This document shows positions 33,813-42,131 of a stretch of 64,000 bases of DNA, one piece after another. The translations under genes were made by a program, and so were the position numbers. The DNA comes from Paenibacillus riograndensis SBR5 (GTDB lineage Bacteria; Bacillota; Bacilli; Paenibacillales; Paenibacillaceae): the NCBI RefSeq assembly GCF_000981585.1, contig NZ_LN831776.1, forward strand, positions 3,331,187-3,395,186, in the 5' to 3' direction. Position 1 is the first letter of the stretch. Every line of letters starts with the position of its first letter. A model generated the notes under the pieces. That model was not told the DNA's origin and searched no databases. It was given only the letters and a program-made list of their open reading frames with translations.

Positions 33813-34184
33813 ATGAAAAATCAATTATCGCTATTGGCGGCTAGCTTGATTCTGGGATTATCTATAATTACCGGCTGCATGATTATCAGCAAAGAACGGA
33901 CGGAGGGTAGCGGGCAGGCGGCTGAAGCGCAAACCACTGAGAATAAGCTTCTGCTGACGCTTCAGGAGACGGCAGCCCTTTTGGGAATCAGTGAAGATCA
34001 GGTGATGAACATTATGAAGGCTGAAAATTCCCTGTTGAGTAATGACGGGCCTTTCGGCGGCACCAAGATTCCGTACATTAAGGTCGATGACCAGTTTCTG
34101 TTCACCAAGGCGGGGCTGCTGGAGTGGGCTCAAGCCGCAACCTCCGGAAAAAGAGTCTACAGCGGCACTAAAATGCTAAAATGA
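33813..34184 (+). CDS. Lipoprotein carrying an excisionase/MerR-like helix-turn-helix fold
   Basis: The signal peptide ends in the lipobox IITGC. The rest (about 48-120) reads like an HTH_17 excisionase domain: LTLQETAALLGISEDQVMNIM, IPYIKVDDQFLFTKAGLLEWAQ. A DNA-binding-type fold tethered outside the membrane is unexpected. Either the fold serves another binding role, or the leader is uncleaved. AAGGAG ends just before ATG 33807, so in-frame ATG 33813 is the better start. It stands alone, 43 bp before the phosphoesterase. Confidence 0.7.
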   Translation: MKNQLSLLAASLILGLSIITGCMIISKERTEGSGQAAEAQTTENKLLLTLQETAALLGISEDQVMNIMKAENSLLSNDGPFGGTKIPYIKVDDQFLFTKAGLLEWAQAATSGKRVYSGTKMLK

Positions 34185-34227
34185 TCGGAGAGACATTACA
34201 TACCAGTACAGCAACGGAGGTTTATAC

Positions 34228-34959
34228 GTGGAGACGATTGCAATTATTTCAGATATTCATGGCAATACAACAGCCTTGGAGACGGTTCTGGCGGATATTC
34301 AGCAGCGCAGGATCAGCCGGATCTTCTGTCTGGGAGACCTTGTGGGCAAAGGACCCAATTCTGATTGGACTGTCGACCTGATCCGGGAGCATTGTGAAAA
34401 AGTGGTCAGGGGCAACTGGGATGAGTTCATTGCAGGTGATAGCGAGCTTGAGGTGATAAAATGGCACCAGGCTCTGCTGGGAAAAGAACGCCTGGCGTAT
34501 TTGAGCGGACTGCCGTTCTCCATTGAGTTCTGGATGAGCGGCCGGTACATCCGTCTCTTTCATGCTTCGCCGCGGAGCGTAAATGAGCGGGTCCAGCCCT
34601 GGGACGATCTGGAGCTGCGTGTGTCGCTGTTTGAGCCTTCAGAGCTGTGCGGCAGCCAGCTGCCTGCAGATGTGGCCGGTTACGGGGATATTCATGGCGC
34701 CTATCTTCAGCATCTGGCAGGAAAAACCCTATTCAATGCGGGGAGTGTCGGCAATCCGCTGGATCTGACACAGGCCTCGTATGTCATTGTGGAGGGGAAT
34801 TACGGGAGCGGAGATCCGGCACCGCTGAATATACAGTTCGTAAGGGTTCCTTATGACATTGAGCGGGCTGTGCAGCAGGCCGTAGATTCGCAAATGCCCC
34901 ATTTGGAGCCGTACATTAAAGAGCTTAGGACTGCTGAATACAGAGGCAAAGGCCAATGA
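34228..34959 (+). CDS. Calcineurin-like metallophosphoesterase (YfcE/ApaH-like)
   Basis: Cytosolic phosphoesterase of 243 residues: SDIHGNTTALETVL, LGDLVGKGPN, GNWDE, a helical insert, and GYGDIHGAYL with FNAGSVGNPLD. The GNWDE motif replaces the more usual GNHD, as in a subgroup of bacterial YfcE-like enzymes. GTG 34228 follows CGGAGG at 7-8 nt. Substrates could be nucleotides or phosphodiesters. Confidence 0.88.
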   Translation: METIAIISDIHGNTTALETVLADIQQRRISRIFCLGDLVGKGPNSDWTVDLIREHCEKVVRGNWDEFIAGDSELEVIKWHQALLGKERLAYLSGLPFSIEFWMSGRYIRLFHASPRSVNERVQPWDDLELRVSLFEPSELCGSQLPADVAGYGDIHGAYLQHLAGKTLFNAGSVGNPLDLTQASYVIVEGNYGSGDPAPLNIQFVRVPYDIERAVQQAVDSQMPHLEPYIKELRTAEYRGKGQ

Positions 34960-35006
34960 GTTCAGACAGCAGCCGTCCGGAATAAATGCAAATGAAGTTC
35001 TGATTA

Positions 35007-35036
35007 AGCCTGACCGGTGCCGGTCGGCTTTTTCTT
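35007..35036 (+). terminator. Terminator of phosphoesterase gene
   Basis: AGCCTGACCGG pairs with CCGGTCGGCT, followed by TTTTTC. Confidence 0.75.
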
Positions 35037-35051
35037 TTTACAGAAAAGTAA

Positions 35052-35113
35052 TTGACAAACTTATAGAATGCTACTAATATAAAGTTAGTTAATGTGTAAC
35101 GGAAACAGTTACA
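35052..35113 (+). promoter_or_regulatory. Promoter and two inverted-repeat operators of the dioxygenase gene
   Basis: TTGACA-N17-TAATAT (35052-35080) is a near-consensus sigma-A promoter. The inverted repeat AACTTATA...TATAAAGTT (about 35058-35087) overlaps spacer and -10. TGTAAC-N7-GTTACA (35095-35113) lies just after the start point. Both positions suit a repressor of MarR or HxlR type, and none is encoded next to the gene. Confidence 0.65.
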
Positions 35114-35200
35114 GCTTGCTGAATTGGAGTATTGGAACTTGTTAAGACTAACCGCAGACATGGAAATGGGATAACTTATGTTCATTCAGGAGGGGTTTAT

Positions 35201-36067
35201 ATGACAACAGCAGCAGTATTGCCGCAAAGTTTGGAAATTGGACTGGTGCAGCTTCGGGTAAGCGATTTGGAGCGCTCGCTTGCTTTTTATCAGAATGTGG
35301 TAGGACTGAAGGTGCTGCGCCAGAACGGGCGCGAAGTGGAAATGACGGCGGATGGCCAGCATGTGCTCCTGGTGCTGCGGGAGATTAAGAACGCGCGGGT
35401 GCTCCGGCGCAATTCGGCGGCGGGGCTGTATCACTTTGCCATTCTTGTGCCTGACCGTCCCAGTCTGGGACTGGTGCTGCGCAATCTGATCGATTCCGGT
35501 ATTCACATCGGTCAGGGTGACCATCTGGTTAGTGAGGCGCTGTACATTCAAGATCCGGATAATAACGGAATTGAGCTGTACCGCGACCGGCCGCGGGATA
35601 CATGGAAGCATGAAGCAAACGGGAATGTGGTGATGACCACAGATCCGGTGGATGTGGATGGTCTGCTGGCCGCTTCTGAAGGTCTGTCCTGGACCGGACT
35701 GCCTGCGGGCACCGTGATCGGGCATGTTCATTTTCACGTGGGCGATATTGGCGAAGCCAAGAAATTCTACGTCGATACGCTGGGCTTCGAGCTTACGGCA
35801 CATTACGGTGATGCAGCGATGTTCATCTCAGCGGGGGGATACCACCACCATATGGGGCTGAATATTTGGGCGGGCCAGGGGGCGCCGGCGGCTCCGGCAG
35901 ATGCGGCAGGCATTGATTATTTTACCCTGCTGCTGCCAAGTGTTCAGGAGCGTGATCTGGCAGCCGAACGGGTGCGCTCCGCCGGATACCGGGTGGATGA
36001 AGCAGGCGGTATTGTCACCGTTACCGATCCGTGGAACATAGGCATTCAGCTGCTGGTGAAACCCTGA
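35201..36067 (+). CDS. catE: Two-domain VOC dioxygenase, catechol 2,3-dioxygenase-like
   Basis: Contains two vicinal-oxygen-chelate modules: VQLRVSDLERSLAFYQNVVGLKVLR at the start and GHVHFHVGDIGEAKKFYVDTLGFE in the middle. The His in GHVHFH, the YHHHMGLN segment and a late acidic residue supply metal ligands of the extradiol type. At 288 residues it matches CatE/YfiE of Bacillus, part of quinone/catechol defence. I chose ATG 35201 (AGGAGGGGTTTAT) rather than an upstream frame extension without ribosome site. The substrate is inferred. Confidence 0.82.
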   Translation: MTTAAVLPQSLEIGLVQLRVSDLERSLAFYQNVVGLKVLRQNGREVEMTADGQHVLLVLREIKNARVLRRNSAAGLYHFAILVPDRPSLGLVLRNLIDSGIHIGQGDHLVSEALYIQDPDNNGIELYRDRPRDTWKHEANGNVVMTTDPVDVDGLLAASEGLSWTGLPAGTVIGHVHFHVGDIGEAKKFYVDTLGFELTAHYGDAAMFISAGGYHHHMGLNIWAGQGAPAAPADAAGIDYFTLLLPSVQERDLAAERVRSAGYRVDEAGGIVTVTDPWNIGIQLLVKP

Positions 36068-36081
36068 AATAACGCTAAGAC

Positions 36082-36110
36082 TTGTTCATCTTCGCTCATT
36101 CCCCTATAAT
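36082..36110 (+). promoter_or_regulatory. Sigma-A promoter of the GT14 gene
   Basis: TTGTTC-N17-TATAAT lies between the dioxygenase stop and the GT14 start. Confidence 0.6.
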
Positions 36111-36143
36111 ATGTGGAAATAAATGAGCGAAAGGATGAATGTC

Positions 36144-37019
36144 TTGCACAATTTCAAAATGGCATATGTTGTCCTTTGTCATAAAAATCCGGAGCAAATC
36201 AATCTGCTGCTGGAATCGTTAACGGATGAGCATGTGGAATTTTTTCTCCATGTGGACCGGAAAAGCGGGATCGAGGCGCAAATCCTCCACCGGGAAGACA
36301 TTCATTTTGTGAAGCAGCCTGTGGATGTGCAGTGGGGCCACTACGGCCAGATTGAATGCATTCTCAAATGCTTTGAACTGATTAAGGAGCATGGGCATTT
36401 TGACTACATTCATATTATAAGCGGTCAGGACCTGCCGCTGGTTTCGAACCGGACAATTGTTGACTTCTTCAAGGAACATCAGGGAAAAGAGTTCGTCAAA
36501 CATCTGCAGCTGCCGAATGAAGCGGAAATGTGGGGCTGCATGTACAGGGTGTCTGTGTACTATCCGAGGTTTCTCGTCTCCCGGGCCAAGGCCGTTTCGG
36601 AAATCCGCAACCGCTACATCAATCTGGTGATGTCGGTGCCGATGCTGAAGCGCAGCTTGAAGCACCTGCCGGATGCCCTGTATAAGGGCTCGAACTGGAT
36701 GTCTGTTACCGGAGAATGCATGGAGTATATTTTGGAGTATATCCGCGATAATCCGGGCTATGTCCGTTTATTTAAAAACTCCTTTTGCGGAGACGAAATC
36801 TTTTTTCATAGTATTATCTTGAACAGCAGGTTTAAGCATAAGGTGGTCAATGAAATCAAACGTTATACCGATTGGGATACCGGACCGGAATTTCCGAGGA
36901 CACTGCGGGCGGAGGATTACGAACGAATCCGGCAAAAGGGTACCGAATGCTTCTGGGGCCGCAAGTTTGACCTGGATGTGGACCGGGAGATCGTTCAGGA
37001 TATCCTGCAGCTGGCCTGA
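36144..37019 (+). CDS. Core-2/I-branching-type glycosyltransferase (GT14)
   Basis: Member of the GT14 family, bacterial type: MAYVVLCHKNPEQINLLLESL, FFLHVDRKS, GHYGQIECILKCFELI, YIHIISGQDLPLVSN, then YKGSNWMSVTGECMEYIL and a late CGDEIFFHSIIL. Related enzymes transfer GlcNAc or xylose to surface glycans. No membrane helix. The promoter predicts a transcript start near 36117, so ATG 36123 would be almost leaderless. TTG 36144 has AAGGAT at 7 nt and gives a typical N-terminus. ATG 36123 and 36135 remain alternatives. No surface-polysaccharide genes surround it. Confidence 0.85.
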   Translation: MHNFKMAYVVLCHKNPEQINLLLESLTDEHVEFFLHVDRKSGIEAQILHREDIHFVKQPVDVQWGHYGQIECILKCFELIKEHGHFDYIHIISGQDLPLVSNRTIVDFFKEHQGKEFVKHLQLPNEAEMWGCMYRVSVYYPRFLVSRAKAVSEIRNRYINLVMSVPMLKRSLKHLPDALYKGSNWMSVTGECMEYILEYIRDNPGYVRLFKNSFCGDEIFFHSIILNSRFKHKVVNEIKRYTDWDTGPEFPRTLRAEDYERIRQKGTECFWGRKFDLDVDREIVQDILQLA

Positions 37020-37028
37020 ATCATTGAT

Positions 37029-37076
37029 AACAAGCAGGAGCCGGACCGTCATAGACGGGTCCAGCTCCTGCTTGTT
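37029..37076. terminator. Convergent bidirectional terminator
   Basis: AACAAGCAGGAGC-GGACC pairs with GGGTCC-GCTCCTGCTTGTT. It lies between the converging GT14 and MBL genes. Confidence 0.85.
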
Positions 37077-37112
37077 ATGTTCTACCAGGCAATACCCGCC
37101 CAGGGCCGGGGA

Positions 37113-37868
37113 CTAATTGCCTGCCTGCGCCAGTTCAGCGATCCGGCGGTTAACGTCCCCCCGGAACAGGCCCCCGTGATAACAAATCACCTGATTGATT
37201 TCAAAAGCGGCAAATTTATGCAGAGACTGGAGGGCTTCAGCCATGTCCGGTGTAGCTGCTGCATCTGGACCGCACAGCTCACCTCCGCGCACAGTCAGCG
37301 CATCGGCTGCAATCAGCGTGCGGCTGGCCTGATGGTACAGGCTCAGGTGGCCCGGACTGTGGCCGGGAGTATGAATGACGGCGATTCCGCCGCCGATGGG
37401 CAAGACCTCGCCGCCTGTAAGCGTCCGGTCCACGCCTGCTCTGGGCGGATGGGCCAGCACATGCAGAAAAGCCCGCTTCCATTCCTCGGATATGTTCTTG
37501 GGGAGCATAGCTTCGGCGGCGGCCAGCGCTTCAGGAGTGTGTTTCAGCAGCATCTGCTTGCCTTCAATATAAGGCCGCTCGATTTCATGCGCGAGAACGG
37601 TGATTTTGGATTCGCTCTGTTCCAGAAGAGCAGGCAGGCTTCCGATATGATCGATATCCTGGTGAGTGATAAGGATCGTCCGCACAAGGTTCCAAGGCAC
37701 AGAGGCTGCAGCCGTAGCCTCCTTGAACTTTTGCGCTGATCCGGGAACGCCGGTGTCGATCAGTACAGCCTCTTCTTCGTCCCAGATCAAGGTCGGATAG
37801 AACGTGTCCGTTCCGCCCATGACGGGGACCGAAATCTCCAGCATTTCAATTCCTTTGGCGATATGCAT
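37113..37868 (-). CDS. MBL-fold metallo-hydrolase
   Basis: A 251-residue metallo-beta-lactamase-fold protein with ITHQDIDHIGSLP, HTPGHSPGHLSLY and a C-terminal CYHGGLF. The first motif reads HxDxDH instead of HxHxDH, a known variant in this hydrolase branch that should still hold two metals. Glyoxalase II or lactonase chemistry is typical. GGAGGGATATC precedes ATG 37868. Single gene. Confidence 0.85.
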   Translation of the reverse strand: MHIAKGIEMLEISVPVMGGTDTFYPTLIWDEEEAVLIDTGVPGSAQKFKEATAAASVPWNLVRTILITHQDIDHIGSLPALLEQSESKITVLAHEIERPYIEGKQMLLKHTPEALAAAEAMLPKNISEEWKRAFLHVLAHPPRAGVDRTLTGGEVLPIGGGIAVIHTPGHSPGHLSLYHQASRTLIAADALTVRGGELCGPDAAATPDMAEALQSLHKFAAFEINQVICYHGGLFRGDVNRRIAELAQAGN

Positions 37869-38018
37869 GATATCCCTCCGTTACAAAAGATAGGTTTGTG
37901 CCGTTAGGCTAATGCATATCATACGCAAATCCGTTTTTGTTTTCAATACTCAAATATAATATTATAACACAAATATTTATTTTTGTCAATGGGTTAAACA
38001 GTGAATAATTTAGGCTTT

Positions 38019-38082
38019 ATGTAAAGCTGGCTTTACATTTCATATGGGGCATGATATGCTATATGTAAAGCTAGCTTTACAT
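38019..38082 (+). promoter_or_regulatory. Promoter with two near-identical 20-bp palindromic operators
   Basis: ATGTAAAGCTGGCTTTACAT (38019-38038) and ATGTAAAGCTAGCTTTACAT (38063-38082) are 44 bp apart centre to centre, about four helical turns. TTTACA (38032-38037) and TATGCT (38055-38060), 17 bp apart, make a promoter whose -35 lies in the first operator and whose start point lies next to the second. This is the geometry expected for autorepression by the XRE protein that starts at 38100. Confidence 0.75.
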
Positions 38083-38099
38083 AACCGGGAGGAACAGCA

Positions 38100-38300
38100 A
38101 TGAAGAATAAGCTTGAGGCAATCCGGAAGCAGCAGGGCATCAAGCAAGAAGAACTCGCGGAGGCTTTGGAGGTATCAAGACAGACGATCTGCTCCCTGGA
38201 GAACGGGAGGTATAATCCGTCGATCATTCTGGCTTTTAAGCTGGCGAGATACTTCAAACTGAGCATCGAGGATATTTTTGAATATGAGGAGGAGGGGTAG
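38100..38300 (+). CDS. XRE/Cro-CI-family small repressor
   Basis: A 66-residue single-domain helix-turn-helix protein: LEAIRKQQGIKQEELAEALEVSRQTICSLENGRYNPSIILAFKLARYF. It is the short YozG-like type that typically controls the membrane protein gene just behind it. GGGAGGAACAGC precedes the ATG. The paired palindromes in its promoter imply autoregulation. The effector is unknown. Confidence 0.92.
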   Translation: MKNKLEAIRKQQGIKQEELAEALEVSRQTICSLENGRYNPSIILAFKLARYFKLSIEDIFEYEEEG

Positions 38301-38301
38301 T

Positions 38302-38724
38302 GTGAGGAAGGGCGGCTTGTGGCTGTATGCGGGCTTGGCAGTGATTGGTGCAGTTGCCTTATACGTCGGCGGGTTTGTTCTAAGCGGGGAAGGAATGGTT
38401 TCCGGATTATGTATCGGACTAGGGGCGGCTGTATTTTGTCTGGGGATGGGGAACTTTATAAGCAGCCTGCTGACATCAAAGCCTGAAACCGATGAACGCG
38501 CCCGCCGGAAGGCTGTCGAAGTCCAGGATGAGCGGAATATCCGCCTCCGGGAAAAGGTGGGCTCGACCATTAACCGGGTGCTTGTGTATGCGTTAAGTAT
38601 TCTGGTGCTGGCCCTTGGGTTTATGGGCGCGGGTATTACCATCATTCTTATGGTCTCATCGCTGCTGCTGCTGGAGCTGGTGCTGGCAATCGGGTTATCC
38701 AATTACTATACTAAGAGAATGTGA
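38302..38724 (+). CDS. DUF2178-like four-helix membrane protein
   Basis: A 140-residue protein with two N-terminal membrane segments, a basic/acidic cytosolic loop (TDERARRKAVEVQDERNIRLREKVG) and two C-terminal segments. The DERN..I.EK loop is the hallmark of the small membrane partners encoded with YozG-like regulators. GTG 38302 follows GAGGAGGAGGGG and begins 2 bp after the XRE stop, so the two are translationally coupled. The role is unknown; the loop may bind or sequester the regulator, which is inference. Confidence 0.78.
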   Translation: MRKGGLWLYAGLAVIGAVALYVGGFVLSGEGMVSGLCIGLGAAVFCLGMGNFISSLLTSKPETDERARRKAVEVQDERNIRLREKVGSTINRVLVYALSILVLALGFMGAGITIILMVSSLLLLELVLAIGLSNYYTKRM

Positions 38725-38733
38725 AGCTGAATG

Positions 38734-38952
38734 TATATAAAGTGAACTTGAAAAAGTAACAAAAGGGAAAAGGGATGGAGGGGAAGTTTGGATACTTACG
38801 GAGCGAATGCGTCCGCCTTTGTCTGCGGATTTCCACCGCGAAGAGCGGTAATAATCAAGAAATCTGCAGATGGGCAGCGGCCGGAAGTCCAAACATTCTC
38901 CGTAGTCCCGACGAAGTCCCTAATGTAAATATCTTAAGTTCACTCTATATAG
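38734..38952. mobile_element. 219-bp MITE-like element, copy 2
   Basis: The second copy of the element at 32524-32741, with ends TATATAAAGTGAACTT and AAGTTCACTCTATATAG. It fills almost the entire gap between the DUF2178-like gene and the antiporter gene, so any antiporter promoter must lie inside it or further upstream. Confidence 0.75.
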
Positions 38953-38979
38953 CTTAAATATCAGGGGAGGTTGATGGGA

Positions 38980-41001
38980 GTGGAGACATTTCTTGCTGTG
39001 CTTTTAATGCTGGGACTGATCGCAGTCTCCAACATCGTGAACCGGTTTATCCCTTTTGTGCCGGTTCCCCTGATCCAGATTGGACTGGGTGTTATTGCTG
39101 CGGTAATTCCAACGGGCATCCATATGTCCTTTGAGCCGGAGCTGTTTTTTGTGCTGTTCATTGCGCCGCTGCTGTTCAATGACGGGAGGCGCACACCGCG
39201 CGACGAGCTGTGGAATCTCAGGGCGCCCATTCTGCTGCTGGCGCTGGGGCTGGTTTTTGCCACAGTATTTGTGGCCGGGTACGCCATCCACTGGATGATT
39301 CCGTCGATACCGCTGGCTGCTTCCTTTGCCCTCGCAGCGATTCTATCGCCTACGGATGCCGTTGCGGTCAGCTCACTGGCCGGGAAGGTGCATCTGCCGA
39401 AGAGTATCCACCGCATACTTGAAGGCGAGTCGCTGATGAATGACGCTTCCGGTCTGGTCGCCTTCAAGTTTGCCATTGCGGCGGCAGTTACCGGAATGTT
39501 TTCGCTGCCCAAGGCGACGGTCAGCTTTGTGCTGATCGCGGCAGGGGGCCTGCTGCTTGGCGCACTGCTGTCATTTGTGCTGATCCGGCTCAGTGTATTT
39601 ATCCGCAGGTTCGGTATGGAGGATGTCACAATTCATGTGCTGCTGCAGATTCTCACGCCATTTATTATTTATTTAGTCAGCGAAGAAATCGGCGTGTCCG
39701 GTATCCTCGCCGTGGTAGCAGGCGGCGTGATGTTTGCCATTGAGAAGGACCGTGCCGTGTCTCCGCAATACAAACTGCAGCTTGTATCGGCAAGCACGTG
39801 GTCGGTGCTGCTGCTCATCCTGAATGGCCTGGTCTTTCTGATCCTTGGCGTATCCGTTCCCGACGTCATGGAGGTGATCTACCACGACAGCAGCTTGAAC
39901 AACTTCATGGTGGCAGGTTATGTGCTGGCGATTACGGCGCTGCTGATTGTGCTGCGGTTTCTCTGGGTATATGCTTATTCCCTGTTTGAGAGCCGCAGGC
40001 TGAAGACACCGAGATCACCGCTGAAGTCACAGCTGATTACTTCAATCTCGGGTGTGCGCGGGGCGGTAACGCTGGCCGGGGCTTTCTCTATTCCGCTTGT
40101 ATTGGGAGACGGTTCGCCGTTCCCGCAGCGGGATCTGATTATTGCCCTTGCGGCCGGGGTTATTCTGATGTCGCTGATCATTGCCAGCATCTTTTTGCCG
40201 CTGCTGGCCGGTGAGCAAGAGACGGCTGTGGTGGAGAGCGTCCAGGTCAGTTCGGAGCTGACCGCAAGATCCGTGGTCATTGACGCCGGCATGAGCATGC
40301 TGCGCAGCCTGATCTCGGAGAACCCCCAGCCCGCGAATCAGCCGGCACTACTGGAATTCACGGACAAAATCGACAAGCTCTGCGTTCCGAGAGCAGCCGA
40401 TGATCCGGAAGCGGAACGCTTCCGGCAGCTGGGAATTCAGGCTAAGCGGAGTGCAATTGCCGCGGAGCGTTCGGAACTCCGGAGGATGCTGGAGAATGGC
40501 TCCATCGCTGCTCCTGTAGCGTCGAAGATGGAAGAGCTGCTCGATCACAAGGAAGCCTTGATGTGCAAGCGGCTGGACACGCAGATCAAATTCTCGCTTA
40601 CTGAGATTCAGCGTCTGTTCTCGGGTCTGTTCTCGGGCCGGCTGAACGGGGATGAGGGACGGCAGGCGGCGCAGAATGCGGAAAGCGCCCGGACCGCAAA
40701 GATCTCAATGTGCCAGGCCGCCATCTCTGCCGTCAGCGCCGACATGAGCGAAGAGAACCGTCTGGTCTCGCAAAAGGTCATTGACAAGTACGAGCAGATG
40801 GAGTCCCGGCTCATTGAAGGAGAAGGCTGGATTAAGGATGGAGTTGTTGATGACCAGAAGCTTGAGCTGAAGCTCCAGGCCATCCAGGAACAGCGGAATA
40901 CCGTACAGCAAATGTATCAGGACGGAGCGATTAATCTGAAAATCGCCGGTAAGCTGCGGAAATTTGTTGATCAACTGGAAACAGCGATCTGGGAGGACTA
41001 A
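38980..41001 (+). CDS. CPA1-family Na+/H+ (cation/proton) antiporter
   Basis: A monovalent cation/proton exchanger with about 12 membrane helices (1-420). Family motifs are FALAAILSPTDAVAVSSLAG, ILEGESLMNDASGLVAFKFA, and SGVRGAVTLAGAFSIPLVLG. A long cytosolic helical tail (about 425-673) may regulate it. GTG 38980 is 9 nt after GGGGAGG and gives VETFLAVLL; ATG 38974 and TTG 38971 are too close to the ribosome site. The GNAT gene follows 2 bp later. Ion preference (Na+ or K+) is unresolved. Confidence 0.9.
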   Translation: METFLAVLLMLGLIAVSNIVNRFIPFVPVPLIQIGLGVIAAVIPTGIHMSFEPELFFVLFIAPLLFNDGRRTPRDELWNLRAPILLLALGLVFATVFVAGYAIHWMIPSIPLAASFALAAILSPTDAVAVSSLAGKVHLPKSIHRILEGESLMNDASGLVAFKFAIAAAVTGMFSLPKATVSFVLIAAGGLLLGALLSFVLIRLSVFIRRFGMEDVTIHVLLQILTPFIIYLVSEEIGVSGILAVVAGGVMFAIEKDRAVSPQYKLQLVSASTWSVLLLILNGLVFLILGVSVPDVMEVIYHDSSLNNFMVAGYVLAITALLIVLRFLWVYAYSLFESRRLKTPRSPLKSQLITSISGVRGAVTLAGAFSIPLVLGDGSPFPQRDLIIALAAGVILMSLIIASIFLPLLAGEQETAVVESVQVSSELTARSVVIDAGMSMLRSLISENPQPANQPALLEFTDKIDKLCVPRAADDPEAERFRQLGIQAKRSAIAAERSELRRMLENGSIAAPVASKMEELLDHKEALMCKRLDTQIKFSLTEIQRLFSGLFSGRLNGDEGRQAAQNAESARTAKISMCQAAISAVSADMSEENRLVSQKVIDKYEQMESRLIEGEGWIKDGVVDDQKLELKLQAIQEQRNTVQQMYQDGAINLKIAGKLRKFVDQLETAIWED

Positions 41002-41003
41002 TT

Positions 41004-41525
41004 ATGGGAGAAACAGCAGCAAGCGGGTTGTCTTTTACGGAGATTGGGGAAGAGCATCTGGCTGAGGCAGTAAATATTTATAATTATTACGTGCTGAATA
41101 CGACGGTTTCCTTTCATACAGAGCCGCTGGATGAGGCTGCTATGCGGGAGTCGGTGCTGGGCGGCGATCCGCGCTTCAAGTCCTACGCCATTTTGAAGAA
41201 CGGCGAAATGCAGGGTTATGTCCTGATTGCCAGACACAAGAACAAACAGGCCTATGACAGCTCCGGCGAAATCAGCGTTTATCTGAAGCCGGGCAGCGGC
41301 GGGAAGGGACTCGGCGGGAAAGCGCTCAGCTTCATTGAGGAGCGTGCGGCCGAGCTCGGTTTTCACGTGCTGGTGGCAACGGTATGCGCGGACAATGAAC
41401 CGAGCCGCCGGCTGTTCACCAGACACGGATATGAGCAAAGCGCTTTGTTCAAGGAAATCGGCTGCAAATTCGGCAGATGGCTGGATATCGCAAGCTACCA
41501 GAAAATTATCGGACGGACGGTTTAG
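41004..41525 (+). CDS. GNAT N-acetyltransferase, phosphinothricin acetyltransferase-like
   Basis: A 173-residue GNAT protein with the N-terminal pattern LAEAVNIYNYYVLNTTVSFHTEPLD typical of PAT/YncA-type enzymes, a motif A region (YLKPGSGGKGLGGKALSFIEE) and NEPSRRLFTRHGYEQSALFKEIGCKFGRWLDI. It may acetylate a small amine such as an amino-acid analogue. The ATG is 2 bp after the antiporter stop with GGGAGG inside that gene, so they are one operon. A strong terminator follows. Confidence 0.88.
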   Translation: MGETAASGLSFTEIGEEHLAEAVNIYNYYVLNTTVSFHTEPLDEAAMRESVLGGDPRFKSYAILKNGEMQGYVLIARHKNKQAYDSSGEISVYLKPGSGGKGLGGKALSFIEERAAELGFHVLVATVCADNEPSRRLFTRHGYEQSALFKEIGCKFGRWLDIASYQKIIGRTV

Positions 41526-41581
41526 CCGGGCGATAATTTTGTCCACCTAAATTTACTGCCAAGCGTGTCTGTAAAAATCAA

Positions 41582-41630
41582 AACGGCGGTTGCTGTCCGG
41601 TTGAAGGACAGCAGCCGCCGTTTGTTCTTG
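41582..41630 (+). terminator. Terminator of antiporter-GNAT operon
   Basis: AACGGCGG-TTGCTGTCC pairs with GGACAGCA-GCCGCCGTT around GGTTGAA, followed by TGTTCTT. Confidence 0.75.
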
Positions 41631-41672
41631 TAAATGAAACTATGAATACTTCCGCATGTGGATAAAATGATG

Positions 41673-42131
41673 TCGAAGGCTGAGTTTTGAGGGATTTGTC
41701 AGTCTAGATATCCTAAGTTCCAATTAGCACTTGCTGACCGGCTTCTTCGCAGGTGCTAGTTGGAAAAAGGGAACTTATTTTTCCGGAAATTAAAAAATCC
41801 TGAGCTTTAAGTGGAAAAAGTAATCCTAATTGGGCCATTTTACTTGTCCAATGGTGAAATGGGCTGAATTAGTGTCCCTTTTTCCACTTCATCTACCATA
41901 GGATAGGATACTGCAGCAGATTAGTTAACCTTTTTCCACTTAAAGAGTTACCGTAGGGTTCATGGGGAGTCGTTCTTCAGGTAACGCTAGAACCAAGGCG
42001 GCTGGACTGTCCAGGAGTGGACGGCACAGCCGTTTTGGTTCAAATATAAGCATTTATATGCTTCATGCTATAAATTATCCTTCTATTTCTCGCTGAAACG
42101 GGTACCGTCCTAATAAGGACGGTACCCGTTT
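41673..42131 (+). repeat. Long intergenic repeat module Y, copy B
   Basis: Matches 15008-15455 over its whole length with scattered substitutions. The terminal hairpin is longer here: AAACGGGTACCGTCC-TAATA-GGACGGTACCCGTTT (about 42096-42131), with compensating changes on both arms compared with copy A. Confidence 0.8.
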
